Positions 9,160 to 18,773 of a stretch of DNA of 64,000 bases are shown here, piece by piece (the stretch's first letter is position 1; each line of letters opens with the position of its first letter). The notes under the pieces were generated by a model. The model had not been told where the DNA came from, did no database searches, and saw nothing but the letters and a program-made list of their open reading frames with translations. Made by a program: the position numbers and the translations under genes. The DNA comes from Stieleria magnilauensis. Its GTDB lineage: Bacteria > Planctomycetota > Planctomycetia > Pirellulales > Pirellulaceae. The stretch is from the NCBI GenBank assembly GCA_007753675.1, contig CP036432.1, forward strand, positions 3,198,394 to 3,262,393, given 5' to 3'.

Positions 9160-10140
9160 ATGGAACGATTCAAAAAGTTGCTGGTGTACACGGGAACGGA
9201 GGAACCCGAGGGCGCGATTGCGCGAGCGATCGTGCTGGCGATGGAAAACGGCGCCTCGTTGACGCTGATGGATGTGATCAAGCCCGTGCCTCGGATTCTG
9301 CGGTTGTTCAAAGGGGTCGCCAGTCCGGACGAGTTACAACGGTTGTTGATCGAAGATCATCGTGCCAAGCTGCAAGAACAGGTGAGCGAGTTCTACGACG
9401 CGTCCGTTCCCATCGACATCGTTGTCACCGTCGGTGATCCGGCGATGGAAGTGATCCGCGAAGTGCTCCGCAACGACCACGATTTGGTGATCAAGGCGGC
9501 CGACGGGTTTCGCGGCGCCGGACGCGTGGTCGGCAGCGTGGCCCGTGCACTGTTGCGGATGTGCCCGTGCGCGATGCTGCTACTGAAGCCCCAGGTACAC
9601 GGCGATTTCGACCAGGTCTTGGCGGCGATCGACGTCGACCGACAGGACACCCCGCACAAAAAGTTGAACGAAGCGATCGCGGAACTGTCACTGGAGATTG
9701 CACGCAGCGACGAGGCGACGTTGCATTGGCTGAGTGCTTGGGAAATGCCTTTGGAAGTCCCGTTCGAACTGCCGATGGAGTCACCATTCCATCAATCGTT
9801 TGGCGAAGACCAGTTCGAGGACGTGTTTTCGATCCATGCGGAGAACATCCGCACCCATCTTGGCGAGCTCTATCGGGACACGGGGATGACCGAAGTGTCA
9901 CCGGAATTCCATGTCCGACGTGGACCGGCAGCCGACGTGATCTCGGACATGGTGGAGGAGGTTCAAGCGGACCTGTTGGTCATGGGGACGGTCTGCCGTA
10001 CCGGGATCGCAGGCTTTTTGATCGGCAATACCGCCGAATCCGTTCTGGCCGACGTGTCCTGCAGCGTGTTGGCTTTGAAGCCGCCGGGATTCGTCTGCCC
10101 CGTTGCCGGCGAAACCTTGGAGTCGAAGGTTGTCTCGTGA
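9160..10140 (+). CDS. Tandem universal stress protein (two UspA domains)
   Basis: 326 aa, about twice the length of a single UspA domain and similar in plan to UspE. Domain 1 (about 1-145) starts with KKLLVYTGTEEPEGA. Domain 2 (about 150-310) ends with the nucleotide-loop pattern LLVMGTVCRTGIAGFLIGNTAE, close to the G-x2-G-x9-G(S/T) ATP-binding signature. Domain 1 has only a weaker version (GFRGAGRVVGSVAR). I start at ATG 9160, with GAGGG 7 bases upstream, rather than at the preceding TTG. It likely acts in the cytoplasm in stress adaptation. A CBS-domain gene follows on the opposite strand. Confidence 0.9.
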   Translation: MERFKKLLVYTGTEEPEGAIARAIVLAMENGASLTLMDVIKPVPRILRLFKGVASPDELQRLLIEDHRAKLQEQVSEFYDASVPIDIVVTVGDPAMEVIREVLRNDHDLVIKAADGFRGAGRVVGSVARALLRMCPCAMLLLKPQVHGDFDQVLAAIDVDRQDTPHKKLNEAIAELSLEIARSDEATLHWLSAWEMPLEVPFELPMESPFHQSFGEDQFEDVFSIHAENIRTHLGELYRDTGMTEVSPEFHVRRGPAADVISDMVEEVQADLLVMGTVCRTGIAGFLIGNTAESVLADVSCSVLALKPPGFVCPVAGETLESKVVS

Positions 10141-10199
10141 GTTAAAGATAGCGGGAGAGGCGGCCGCAGTCGCCACTACCAGCGGGAAGCGTGACGGCG

Positions 10200-10319
10200 T
10201 GTTGATTTAATCCGATCGCACGTGGGATTAGCCGCGAGCGCGCAAGCGTACGGACATTCATCTTGTCAATTACTCTCCGGCGCCCGTAGGCTCGCGCCAA
10301 ACGGCTGATTAAATCAACA
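10200..10319. repeat. Long-range inverted repeat containing repeat family A
   Basis: 13-bp arms TGTTGATTTAATC (10200-10212) and its reverse complement (10307-10319) enclose about 94 bases. The interior near the right arm holds GGCTCGCGCCAAACGGCTGA, the core of family A seen again near 14190, 14281, 21993 and 45175. It lies between convergent genes (Usp and CBS proteins). Confidence 0.65.
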
Positions 10320-10423
10320 AGCCGGTGAGCGAGCGGCGCGAGCAGGATTTGAGATCACTGCTTTTGACATCACTGCGCGCCACTGGCTGACGCCACGTGC
10401 TGGGGTCGTGAGTGCCGTTGATG

Positions 10424-10897
10424 CTAAGTCGCGTCGGCAACGAGACGAACGAAATCCATCGAGGACAGGATCCCCAGCAGTTTCATGTCTTTGCCAACGA
10501 CAGGAAGATGATGCAGTTGATGTTCGATCATCAACTTCGCGGCACTCTTGAGTGTGTCTTCCTGCTTGACCTTGAACATCACACCCGACATCACGCTGGC
10601 GACTTCGTCGGTGCCCAGGGTTTCGCGGATGATATCGGCGACCAGATAACTGGTGTCGTAGATCGCCAAGTCGCTTTCGAGCGTTCGTTCGGCATCTTGC
10701 ACCAATCGGACGAGATCGTTGAGCGTGAGGATGCCTTTGAGATAGCGTCCATCGTCGACGACCGGCAGCGCCGAAACATGGTGCTCGGTCATCGCATCGA
10801 CGGCGTCGTGGACGGTTTGGTAGTCGTGAATGGTCACAGGGTGCCGTTGCATGACGCTTTGCACCTTGGTTTCCAAATTCGCATTGATGGTCGTCAT
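10424..10897 (-). CDS. Protein with two CBS domains
   Basis: 157 aa from ATG 10897, preceded by TGAGGAAA with good spacing. The protein is little more than a CBS pair: domain 1 with VMQRHPVTIHDYQTVHDAVDAM and SALPVVDDGRYLKGILTLNDLVRLV, and domain 2 with VMFKVKQEDTLKSAAKLM and HHLPVVGKDMKLLGILSSMDFVRLV. CBS pairs bind adenine nucleotides and act as regulatory modules. No catalytic domain is attached, so its partner is unknown. It is convergent with the tandem Usp gene; a second CBS-only gene is at 46024. Confidence 0.9.
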   Translation of the reverse strand: MTTINANLETKVQSVMQRHPVTIHDYQTVHDAVDAMTEHHVSALPVVDDGRYLKGILTLNDLVRLVQDAERTLESDLAIYDTSYLVADIIRETLGTDEVASVMSGVMFKVKQEDTLKSAAKLMIEHQLHHLPVVGKDMKLLGILSSMDFVRLVADAT

Positions 10898-11127
10898 TGA
10901 GCTTTCCTCAGGCGTCAAGGAAGATTTACCGTTTTGGACACGTGCCCGATGGTCACAGCATCTGGTCACCGGAAACAAAATCGAATCAGGCCGCAAACCG
11001 TATGCCGATTCCCGCCGAGAGGCTGCTGCTCTCGACCGATCCGCGAATCGAGTACAATTTTGGCTGTCTGATCGATGCAATCATGGCCCCCATCTTCCCT
11101 CGCCCTTCCTGAATCAGGTTCACTTCG

Positions 11128-11679
11128 ATGAAACAATCACTCGTGCTCGGAACTCCGTTTGTTGCAGTCTTGCTGTTGGCGGCGACGTCATGGGGTCAGG
11201 GCAGCGCGATCGGCGGCGTGCTCAACACCGCAGATAAACTGCAGCAAGACGTCCAAACCAGTCAGGGAGCGATCACGGCGGGCCCGGCCGACAAGCTGGA
11301 GAAGGTTGCGCCGGGTAAGATCGATCCCGATGCCCCGAAAAAATTCAGCAAGACCGATTCGGGACTGCAGTACCGCGTGCTCCGCAAGAGCGACAAACCC
11401 AAACCCAAGGCCACCGACAGCGTGGTGGCCCACTACAAGGGTTGGTTGGACTCCAAGAAGATCTTCGACAGCTCGTATCGTCGGGGAGAGCCGACTCCCT
11501 TTCCGCTCAAACGTGTGATCCCCGGTTGGACCGAAGGACTGCAATTGATCGGTGAGGGCGGCATGATCGAATTGGACATCCCCCATGAACTCGGCTACGG
11601 CGAGCGCGGCACCCCCGGCGGCCCGATCCCTCCACGGGCCCGACTGCACTTCATCGTCGAGCTTGTCGAGATCAATTGA
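11128..11679 (+). CDS. Exported FKBP-type peptidyl-prolyl isomerase
   Basis: 183 aa. An N-terminal signal peptide (LVLGTPFVAVLLLAATSWGQ) is followed by a linker of about 55 residues and a single FKBP domain at about 80-182: SGLQYRVLR, VVAHYKGWL, KIFDSSYRRGEPTPFPL, VIPGWTEGLQLI, ELGYGERGTPGGPIPP and LHFIVELVEI. The aromatic and Gly positions of the FKBP pocket are present. It should assist folding of exported proteins in the periplasm. The single-domain form with a leader is like FkpA/Mip without the dimerisation helix. Confidence 0.93.
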   Translation: MKQSLVLGTPFVAVLLLAATSWGQGSAIGGVLNTADKLQQDVQTSQGAITAGPADKLEKVAPGKIDPDAPKKFSKTDSGLQYRVLRKSDKPKPKATDSVVAHYKGWLDSKKIFDSSYRRGEPTPFPLKRVIPGWTEGLQLIGEGGMIELDIPHELGYGERGTPGGPIPPRARLHFIVELVEIN

Positions 11680-11690
11680 GGGAGCTGGTG

Positions 11691-11757
11691 GCGGTAGGGC
11701 GCGAGCCCTCCGGTGTTTCGGGAACGTTGAGGGACCGGAGGGCTTGCGCCCTGCCGC
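11691..11757. repeat. Palindromic intergenic repeat, family B
   Basis: Two 24-base arms (11691-11714 and 11734-11757) are reverse complements with two mismatches; the core is GGGCGCGAGCCCTCCGGT. The hairpin begins 12 bases after the FKBP stop and could affect 3' ends. Related copies lie at 39876, 41286, 46555 and 54600. Confidence 0.8.
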
Positions 11758-11820
11758 TAACACCTCGTCAAACGCAGGGAATAAATGCTTCACAGCGACA
11801 CCCTCCGAGGTCGCGTCCGA

Positions 11821-11912
11821 CGGGAGACCGGATCTCCGGAGGTGTCGCTGCGCTCACCTCCGGCTACTCGCTGGCATCCCTCCGGGATGCTGGAATCGCT
11901 GGCGCTCTCCCG
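11821..11912. repeat. Palindromic intergenic repeat, family C
   Basis: Contains the palindrome CCGGAGGTG (11836-11844) / CACCTCCGG (11855-11863), followed by GGCTACTCGCTGGCATCCC, CCGGGATGCTGG and CTGGCGCTCTCCCG. The reverse complement of the whole block occurs at 46672-46735, where an insertion sequence splits it and the remainder continues from 48434. It lies between the FKBP gene and the M49-type peptidase gene, which are convergent. Confidence 0.8.
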
Positions 11913-11953
11913 ACGGATGTCAACGGATTATCAGCCGTCTGCCGCCGCACCGG

Positions 11954-13975
11954 CTAGTGGGCCATCGCCCCGGACCACTTCAGCATTTGGGTTTCCAGGT
12001 CTTGGGGGTAGGAGATCTGGACGTCGGTGATGTTGCCCTGGTCGTCCTTCACAGGGGTCAATTCGGGTTGGACGAAACCGGTGTAGGCGGGTTGGTCCAA
12101 ATCGGCATAACGGCGCAACACTTCGTCGCGCAAAGCGACATTGATATTGATCGCGTAATCCTTCATCAACCGTTCGGCAGAGGCTCGGTCGCCTTCGGAT
12201 TTGATTCGCTGCACTTCGGCCAACAACTGACCGACGCCGCGATGCCAGGCAGCAACATCGGCGACGCGAAAGTACGTTTTTCCGTCACGGACGTCGACTC
12301 GGATGGCGTCCGTGTTGGCGGCCAGCCAGCCGACAATCATCTGCCGATTCCGCATGTGGTCTTCTTCGATCGTCGTCCCTGACTTGATCCGACGCAGCTG
12401 GGTCATCGCGTTTCGCGTGTAGGCTTCATAGGCCGCCAGCTGCATCTCTTTCAGGTCCGTTTCGTTTTCGACCAACCCGAGTTCGATCAATTTCGGATTG
12501 CCGATGAAATACAGCGCGACCAGGTCGGCACGGCCTTCTTCGAGTGCGCTGTAGTATTCCTTGATCGAGACGGCAGGGTCGATACCTTCGTTGACTTGGC
12601 CGGAGGCATGCCCGATGACTTCGTGCATGTTCACTTCCAGTGCCAGCGCGGTGGATTTCCATTGGTCGGCTCGGGCGAATTCAGCATCGTCGTAACAGAA
12701 CTCCGCCCGCGCCGACGGCGTGCTGGCCTTGTCGTAGGCTTCCATGACGTTGCTGAGCGAAACGGACTTGCTGCCGTATCGCTGGCGAATGGTCGCGTCG
12801 TTGGGCAAATTGATTCCGATCGGAGTGACGGGGCCGGAGTCACCGGTTTCCATCACGACTTGGATCGCTTTAGCCGAAATCCCCTTCACGTTGTCTTTGC
12901 GAAACGATTCGGCGTACGGCATGCGGTCTTCGAACCACTGGGCGTTGTCGGCGAACTTTCGAATCATGTCCATTTTGATCGGATCGTTGAAGTAGACCGC
13001 GGCCTCCCACGATCCCTTGATGCCCCGCGCGTCCATGTAGACTTCGATGAACCCGTTGATGGTGTCGACGGGGCTGTCTTTGTCGGCGACCCACGCGATG
13101 TTGTACCCGTAGAAATCGACGGCTTCGCCGGTGCGGTAATAATGGATCAGTGCGCCCAGGGCACGCGCCATCTCGGGCGTGGCAAAGGGAATCGCCGCTT
13201 CGAGATGAGCGACGATGTTGGCGATCGGCTGGGCGTACATGCCGGCGGGAACCAGGCTGTCTAATCCGCTGCGGTAAACGTTTTCGCGCAGTTTCCCGCT
13301 GTCCGTTTTGATCAGTTGTGAATTGAGCGGGTAGCGTTCTTGAAACCCGTCCAGGTCCGCGGCGGTGACGTTGTGGTAGAGGTTGTTGGCGCTGGCGGTC
13401 AGAATGTCGACGCCCTCAGGCGGTGATTTTTGGGTGACATGTGTCTCAAAGGTGGGGTCGAACAGGACCGGCTGAAGTTCCACCATCAGCGTGAACAACT
13501 CTTCGCCGGAAGCCGGCAGCTGGGCACCGTTTTTGACGGCTTGCTTGACCGCTTCGTCGAAGGCCTCGGCCGTGCACTCCAGCAAATTCTTTTGGGCGGT
13601 CAAGGCACTGTGAGGCCCATTGTTGACCCAAAACAGCTTCATGTATTTCCGGATCGCCGCCAGGGTTGTTTCGTCGATCCCTTGCGGATGGGTCAACACA
13701 CCCTCCAGGACATCGCGAATGCGAAGCGAGTAGCGGTAGCGTTGGTCGATGTAGATATCGCGTCCGGCGATGGCGGCTTGGGAGAGATGATAGATCAGTG
13801 TTTTTTCTCGCAGCGACAACTGCTCGAACCCGTCGACGTAGAGCTGGACGATGGCGACGTCATCGACACGGTCGAGCAGGTACTTTCGTTGATCGGGAGT
13901 TGGGTCTTGGGCAATCAGACCGGTATTTCCCAAGAGCGTCGCAACGGTGAGCAGGCATGCGGAAAGGAGACGCAT
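11954..13975 (-). CDS. Exported dipeptidyl-peptidase III-like (M49) zinc metallopeptidase
   Basis: 673 aa from ATG 13975, which opens a signal peptide (MRLLSACLLTVATLLGNTGL, then IAQDP). The M49 zinc signature is HEVIGH at about 451-456, with the third ligand and helix in ALEEGRADLVALYF at about 477-490. These match HExxGH and EExRA(E/D), the family hallmark. M49 enzymes remove dipeptides from oligopeptide N-termini. Most known members are cytosolic; here the leader predicts an envelope location, possibly for peptide scavenging. An upstream in-frame extension to 14098 would bury the leader and is not preferred. Confidence 0.9.
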   Translation of the reverse strand: MRLLSACLLTVATLLGNTGLIAQDPTPDQRKYLLDRVDDVAIVQLYVDGFEQLSLREKTLIYHLSQAAIAGRDIYIDQRYRYSLRIRDVLEGVLTHPQGIDETTLAAIRKYMKLFWVNNGPHSALTAQKNLLECTAEAFDEAVKQAVKNGAQLPASGEELFTLMVELQPVLFDPTFETHVTQKSPPEGVDILTASANNLYHNVTAADLDGFQERYPLNSQLIKTDSGKLRENVYRSGLDSLVPAGMYAQPIANIVAHLEAAIPFATPEMARALGALIHYYRTGEAVDFYGYNIAWVADKDSPVDTINGFIEVYMDARGIKGSWEAAVYFNDPIKMDMIRKFADNAQWFEDRMPYAESFRKDNVKGISAKAIQVVMETGDSGPVTPIGINLPNDATIRQRYGSKSVSLSNVMEAYDKASTPSARAEFCYDDAEFARADQWKSTALALEVNMHEVIGHASGQVNEGIDPAVSIKEYYSALEEGRADLVALYFIGNPKLIELGLVENETDLKEMQLAAYEAYTRNAMTQLRRIKSGTTIEEDHMRNRQMIVGWLAANTDAIRVDVRDGKTYFRVADVAAWHRGVGQLLAEVQRIKSEGDRASAERLMKDYAININVALRDEVLRRYADLDQPAYTGFVQPELTPVKDDQGNITDVQISYPQDLETQMLKWSGAMAH

Positions 13976-14613
13976 CAAAAAACCTTGAATGTCGTGATGG
14001 TGAATCTGGAACCTGGCTGACAGTCTACGCCTTTTCGTGGGGCGATTCTGGTGGGCAAGAACCGGTTTGGTGAAATCGATTTCGGTTTTCACGCCCAAGT
14101 CGGTGACGGGCGGATGATCCCCGTTCGGCCTCAGCCGGTTCGCGTCAGCGTCCGGGCCTCCGCCAACGCCCGACGCTCGGTGACCCGTCGGCTCGCGCTA
14201 AACGGCTGATGTTGGTGGGAGATCAGCCGGTTCGCGTCAGCGTCCGGGCCTCCGCCAACGCCCGACGCTCGGTGACCCGTCGGCTCGCGCCAAACGGCTC
14301 CATTCGGCCGTTATTTGTTAGCCGCCCCCCTTGAAACAGGCGATGGGCGGCAAAATTGTGCGGCCCTTCCCGGGAGGACTAAACTGGGGTTGGCTCATGA
14401 AACGGGAATAACCGGCATAAAGGATCTTATCACACCAAAGAAAAACGTTTCGCGATCGGATTCGGCAGGAAGGATGGAGGATGTTCCACATGTTTGTGTT
14501 GAGCGATGACCGCTGCATCTGGGGCCTTTCTTCTTCGTCGGCCGGTCCCGAACGGGCGGCCCCGTCTCGATGGATTTGTTGTCACGATCAGGCCAGACGA
14601 AAGAGCTCCTTAC
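13976..14613. other. Long intergenic region upstream of two divergent genes
   Basis: 638 bp between the M49 peptidase and the giant LEPRxLL protein. It holds a tandem pair of family A repeats (separate entry), then about 200 bp with no repeat and no convincing promoter. The plus-strand gene may start as early as ATG 14506, but the shorter start at 14614 is preferred. Confidence 0.5.
14131..14299. repeat. Tandem pair of intergenic repeat family A
   Basis: Two units of about 77 bp (14131-14207 and 14223-14299) are almost identical, both running from TCAGCCGGTTCGCGTCAGCG to GGCTCGCGC(T/C)AAACGGCT. The offset is 92 bases. The ends TCAGCCG and CGGCTGA are inverted relative to each other, so each unit can fold. 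A diverged single copy is at 21935. Confidence 0.85.
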
Positions 14614-17600
14614 ATGTCCGCAAACAGACGTCACGTTGATTCGAAACCACGTCGAAAACGAGGGTTGACCGCCACCGGACGTGGTGGTGTGACGCCCCGT
14701 CGGCCATCGCGCCGCCGCGTGTTCGAAGTTCTGGAACGGCGTCTGTTGCTGGCGATCGGTGTCGACAATCTGAGCGTCGGAGCAGGCGTGTCGACCTACA
14801 AACTTGCGTTGGCCACCACGGTCGAATTCACCGCGGAGGCCTGCACCGTCTCGACGACCTGCAATCCACAAACGGCGACGCAGACGGAGCAGCGGAATGT
14901 GGCGAGCGATGCCCTCGATCAAATCGTTGCCGAGGTGAACGCGATCTTTCAGCGCGAGTTGGCGATCAAGCTGGAGTTGATTCCCGACAATGATCTGCTG
15001 ATTTCCACCGGCAGCACGTCCTTCGATGGATACAGCGACAGCGACACGAACTCCCTGCTGATTGAAAACGGCCCGGAGATTGAAGACCGTTTGACGATTT
15101 CCGGCAGCTCGACCACGGGAGTGGGTGCGCGCAACGAATACGATCTCGGCCACGTGTTGGCGGTCGGCGCCGGTGGCGGACTGGCAACGCTGGGGGCGGT
15201 CGGACAAAGCAACAAGGCGCAAGGCGTCTCCGGCGTCTCGTCGCCTCTGACCCTGGGGTCCAACAACGTCGTTACGGTATCCGATTCGATGCTCGGCATT
15301 CTGCTGCACGAACTCGGACATCAATTCGGCGCCGAACATTCGTTCAACGGCGCGTCGGGGAACTGTTCGCAACGCGCCGTCGAAAGTTCCTACGAACCCG
15401 GTAGCGGTTCGACGATCATGGCGTATCAAGGGATTTGCGGCAGCGACAATCTGCCGGTCGAACCTGGCGACGAACGTTACTTTCACGCGGGAAGCTTTGA
15501 CGAAATCCAACGCTTCATCTCAACCACCATCCCCACCTTGCGACCGCCGGTGGCCAACGGCAATACGATTCCGACCATCGATGCCGGCCCCGATGTCACG
15601 ATCCCCGCCGGCACGCCGTTTGTCCTGACCGCCGACGCCTCGGATCCCGACTCCGGTGACAGCCTCACGTACACCTGGGAACAGATCGATGTCGGTTCCC
15701 CCAGCAGCGGACAAACGGTGCCGATTCCCGACGCCGCTGATGCGGTCGGCCCACTGTTCCGCTCCTTTGCCCCGACAGCCGCCCCGGATCGCACCTTTCC
15801 ACGGCTGTCGGACATCTTGGCCAACACCAGTCCGTTGACCAATCGCGGCGAACATTTGCCGACCCAAAGTCGCGTCATGAATTTCCGCGCGACGGCGCGC
15901 GACAATCACGATGTCAGCGGCGCGACGATCAGTGGCGTCCGCAGCGATGATGTCCGCGTGACCGTGGTCGATACCGGCGCCGCGTTCGAAATCACGTCGC
16001 CCAACACCTCGGTGACGTGGTCCGGCGGCAGCAGCGAGACGGTGACCTGGGCCGTCGCGGGAACCAATGCCAACGGGATCAACACGGCGACGATTCAATT
16101 GAGTCTGTCCCTGGACGGCGGCAACACGTTTCCGATTCTGCTCGGCAACTATCCCAACAACGGGTCCGCATCGATTGTGGTGCCCAATCTTGATGTCTCG
16201 ACCAGCCAAGCTCGGATTCGTGCCAAGGGTGTTGGCAATGTGTTCTTTGACATCTCCGACCAGAATTTTTCAGTCTCCGCCAACGCTTCGGCCGCGGGCG
16301 TGACGATCGTGGAAACCGGTGCGGGCACAGCGCTTCGCGAAACGCCGGGCATTGTGACCGATTCCTATCAGATCGCGTTGGACTCTGCGCCCAGCGGCGG
16401 TGCCGACGTGACGATCACGGTAACGGCCGACGCGCAGAGCGAAATCAGTTTGACCAACGCGGCCGGATCGTTCGCCGGCAGCCAAACGCTGGTGTTCAAT
16501 CACACGACGCCGCAGAATGTCTTTGTCCGTGCGATCGATGACTTGGCGGTCGAAGGGACGCACGCGAGTACGATTTCGCACGCGATCACCGCCACCGACG
16601 ACGCGACGAATTATCCGCTGTCGCTGGCCATTGCCAGTGTGGCCGCGGACATCATCGACAACGACTCGGCGTTTCCGGCGTCCGGCAGCGGACAATTGGT
16701 GGGCATCGACTTTGACCCCATCGCGGGTTCGTCGCCGACGAATTGGACGCGGGTAGACGTCGGTTCGAATCCGCCGTCGTTTGTCTTGAATGACTTGATC
16801 GACGAAGCCGGAAACGCGACCACGATCGACTTGTTGTTTGATGACAACACCGGCAGCGGAACCTCGACGCCTTCCAGCGGCACGTTGCCCAGCCACACAC
16901 CTTCGTTAGCGGGGATCGACGGGCTGCTCTACAGCGGTCCTTTCGGTGGCCCGCCGGCACCGATCGACGTCACCTGGGCCGGACTGACACCGGGGTTTGA
17001 ATACGATCTGTATGTCTTTGCGCTCGAGAATTTCATAGACACATTTGACCAGCGCGTCACGATCACCGGTGACGGCACGCCGATCACGTTCAACCAAGTG
17101 ACCAGCAACGGCGTGCTGATGATCAATGACGAAGCCGGCAGCAACGCACGGACGTTGGAGTCGTACGCCGAACGCGTCACCGCGACCGAGTTCGGGACGA
17201 TCCGCGTGCGTGTCGAAGCCAACGCGGGAAGCGCCGGGATTGTGATCCCCGGGTTGGCGATCAGCGAAGTGATTCCTGCGACCACGATCGCATCGATCAA
17301 TGCATCAAATTTGACACAGTCCGAAGGGGATTCCGGCACGACATCGTTTAGTTTCACGGTGACGCGGAGCGGTGATGTGTCATCGTCGGCGACCGTCAAC
17401 TATGCCGTGACGCCTCGCGATGGGAATCCGGTCAACGCCGCCGACTTTGGCGGTTCGTTTCCGTCGGGGCAAGTTCAATTCCAGGCCGGGCAGACCACCT
17501 CGCAGGTGGTGACGTTCAACGTCAGCGGTGACAGCGTCGGGGAAGCCGACGAGCGATTCACAGTCACGTTGTCGGGGCCGTCCGACGGTGCACGTTTGGC

Positions 17601-18723
17601 CGTCACGTCGGCGATCGGCACCATTTCCAATGACGACGGCAGTTTGGGTTCGGGCAGCATCACGCTGGATACGATCGGACTGTACCAACCCGACGCTCCG
17701 CTGTTCCATCTCAGAAACGCGTTGTCCTCGGGTGGTTCAGACCAGTTCTTTGCCTTCGGTCCCGGCGGCAACGCCGGCTGGATTCCGTTGTCCGGCGATT
17801 GGAACGGCGACGGCATCGACACCATCGGGCTGTACCAACCGGATATCTCGTTGTTCCATCTCAAAGACAGCTTCACGCCGGGCGCATCAGACCAGTACTT
17901 TGCCTTTGGCCCCGGCGGCAATGCGGGCTGGATCCCGTTGGCCGGCGATTGGAACGGCGATGGCACCGACACGATCGGGCTGTACCAACCGGACATTTCC
18001 CTGTTCCATCTCAAAGACACGTTCACGTCGGGGGCTTCCGACCAATACTTTGCCTTTGGCCCGGGCGGCAATGCGGGCTGGATCCCGTTGGCCGGCGACT
18101 GGAATGGTGATGGCACCGACACGATCGGACTCTATCAACCCGACATCTCATTGTTCCATCTCAAAGACACGTTCACGTCGGGGGCTTCGGACCAGTATTT
18201 TGGATTCGGCCCCGGCGGCAATGCCGGTTGGCTCCCGATGGTGGGCGACTGGAACGGCGACGGCACCGACACGATCGGCTTGTATGAGCCGGCGGTCTCG
18301 CGGTTCCACTTGAAGGATTCGTTCACCGCCGGAGCGTCGGACTACTTCTTCATCTTCGGCCCCGGCGGCAATGCCGGTTGGACTCCGATCTCGGGCGATT
18401 GGAATGGGCCGTCCAGCCCGCCGCCGCCACCACCACCGCCGACATCCAACGGTTCGTCTTCTGGTTCGGGAGGGCAGGCGCAACGGGCGGAAGTCGCAGA
18501 TGACGCTGAAACCCCAGAGGCATTCTTGGTCTCGTTGCTGGTCACTCGTTCTCCGCAGGCGAGATCGGCAACCCCGTCCGCCGGGATTGCCGTGATGGAA
18601 ACGACGGACGAGTCGAAGCCACGTGACCGCTCCGTCGCCTTGATGACCGACACGATCGCCGACCACGCGATAGGCGGGAACGAGTCGTTGCGGTTGCTCG
18701 ATGAGGCATTGAGCCGCTGGTGA
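14614..18723 (+). CDS. Giant LEPRxLL-type surface protein with metzincin protease domain
   Basis: 1369 aa. The Arg-rich N-terminus with VFEVLERRLLLA at about 37-47 matches the planctomycete LEPRxLL export signal. A metzincin zinc site HELGHQFGAEH at 232-242 (HExxHxxGxxH) identifies a reprolysin-like protease. Downstream are a PKD-like segment (about 330-375), a Calx-beta-like domain (about 890-1010), five 50-residue FG-GAP-like repeats (1019-1268), a proline run and a tail of about 90 residues. The repeats are nearly identical at the DNA level. It probably acts outside the cell on proteins. ATG 14614 fits the usual short run before LEPRxLL; ATG 14506 would add 36 residues. Confidence 0.9.
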   Translation: MSANRRHVDSKPRRKRGLTATGRGGVTPRRPSRRRVFEVLERRLLLAIGVDNLSVGAGVSTYKLALATTVEFTAEACTVSTTCNPQTATQTEQRNVASDALDQIVAEVNAIFQRELAIKLELIPDNDLLISTGSTSFDGYSDSDTNSLLIENGPEIEDRLTISGSSTTGVGARNEYDLGHVLAVGAGGGLATLGAVGQSNKAQGVSGVSSPLTLGSNNVVTVSDSMLGILLHELGHQFGAEHSFNGASGNCSQRAVESSYEPGSGSTIMAYQGICGSDNLPVEPGDERYFHAGSFDEIQRFISTTIPTLRPPVANGNTIPTIDAGPDVTIPAGTPFVLTADASDPDSGDSLTYTWEQIDVGSPSSGQTVPIPDAADAVGPLFRSFAPTAAPDRTFPRLSDILANTSPLTNRGEHLPTQSRVMNFRATARDNHDVSGATISGVRSDDVRVTVVDTGAAFEITSPNTSVTWSGGSSETVTWAVAGTNANGINTATIQLSLSLDGGNTFPILLGNYPNNGSASIVVPNLDVSTSQARIRAKGVGNVFFDISDQNFSVSANASAAGVTIVETGAGTALRETPGIVTDSYQIALDSAPSGGADVTITVTADAQSEISLTNAAGSFAGSQTLVFNHTTPQNVFVRAIDDLAVEGTHASTISHAITATDDATNYPLSLAIASVAADIIDNDSAFPASGSGQLVGIDFDPIAGSSPTNWTRVDVGSNPPSFVLNDLIDEAGNATTIDLLFDDNTGSGTSTPSSGTLPSHTPSLAGIDGLLYSGPFGGPPAPIDVTWAGLTPGFEYDLYVFALENFIDTFDQRVTITGDGTPITFNQVTSNGVLMINDEAGSNARTLESYAERVTATEFGTIRVRVEANAGSAGIVIPGLAISEVIPATTIASINASNLTQSEGDSGTTSFSFTVTRSGDVSSSATVNYAVTPRDGNPVNAADFGGSFPSGQVQFQAGQTTSQVVTFNVSGDSVGEADERFTVTLSGPSDGARLAVTSAIGTISNDDGSLGSGSITLDTIGLYQPDAPLFHLRNALSSGGSDQFFAFGPGGNAGWIPLSGDWNGDGIDTIGLYQPDISLFHLKDSFTPGASDQYFAFGPGGNAGWIPLAGDWNGDGTDTIGLYQPDISLFHLKDTFTSGASDQYFAFGPGGNAGWIPLAGDWNGDGTDTIGLYQPDISLFHLKDTFTSGASDQYFGFGPGGNAGWLPMVGDWNGDGTDTIGLYEPAVSRFHLKDSFTAGASDYFFIFGPGGNAGWTPISGDWNGPSSPPPPPPPPTSNGSSSGSGGQAQRAEVADDAETPEAFLVSLLVTRSPQARSATPSAGIAVMETTDESKPRDRSVALMTDTIADHAIGGNESLRLLDEALSRW
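17668..18417 (+). repeat. Five tandem 150-bp coding repeats
   Basis: Units begin at 17668, 17818, 17968, 18118 and 18268. Each encodes 50 residues starting DTIGLYQPD, with FAFGPGGNAGWIPL and ending GDWNGDG. Units 2-4 are the most alike and the outer units more diverged, which fits recent internal duplication. DWNGDG is a calcium-loop-like motif of the FG-GAP/VCBS kind. Confidence 0.92.
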
Positions 18724-18773
18724 GAACGGACGGGGCTCCGATCGCGTCAGGCCATACGTTCGGGATGAACTCG

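Noticed and set aside
17668..18417. 150-bp repeats as a possible non-coding array
   Set aside because: They are in frame and encode 50-residue FG-GAP-like units of the surface protease.
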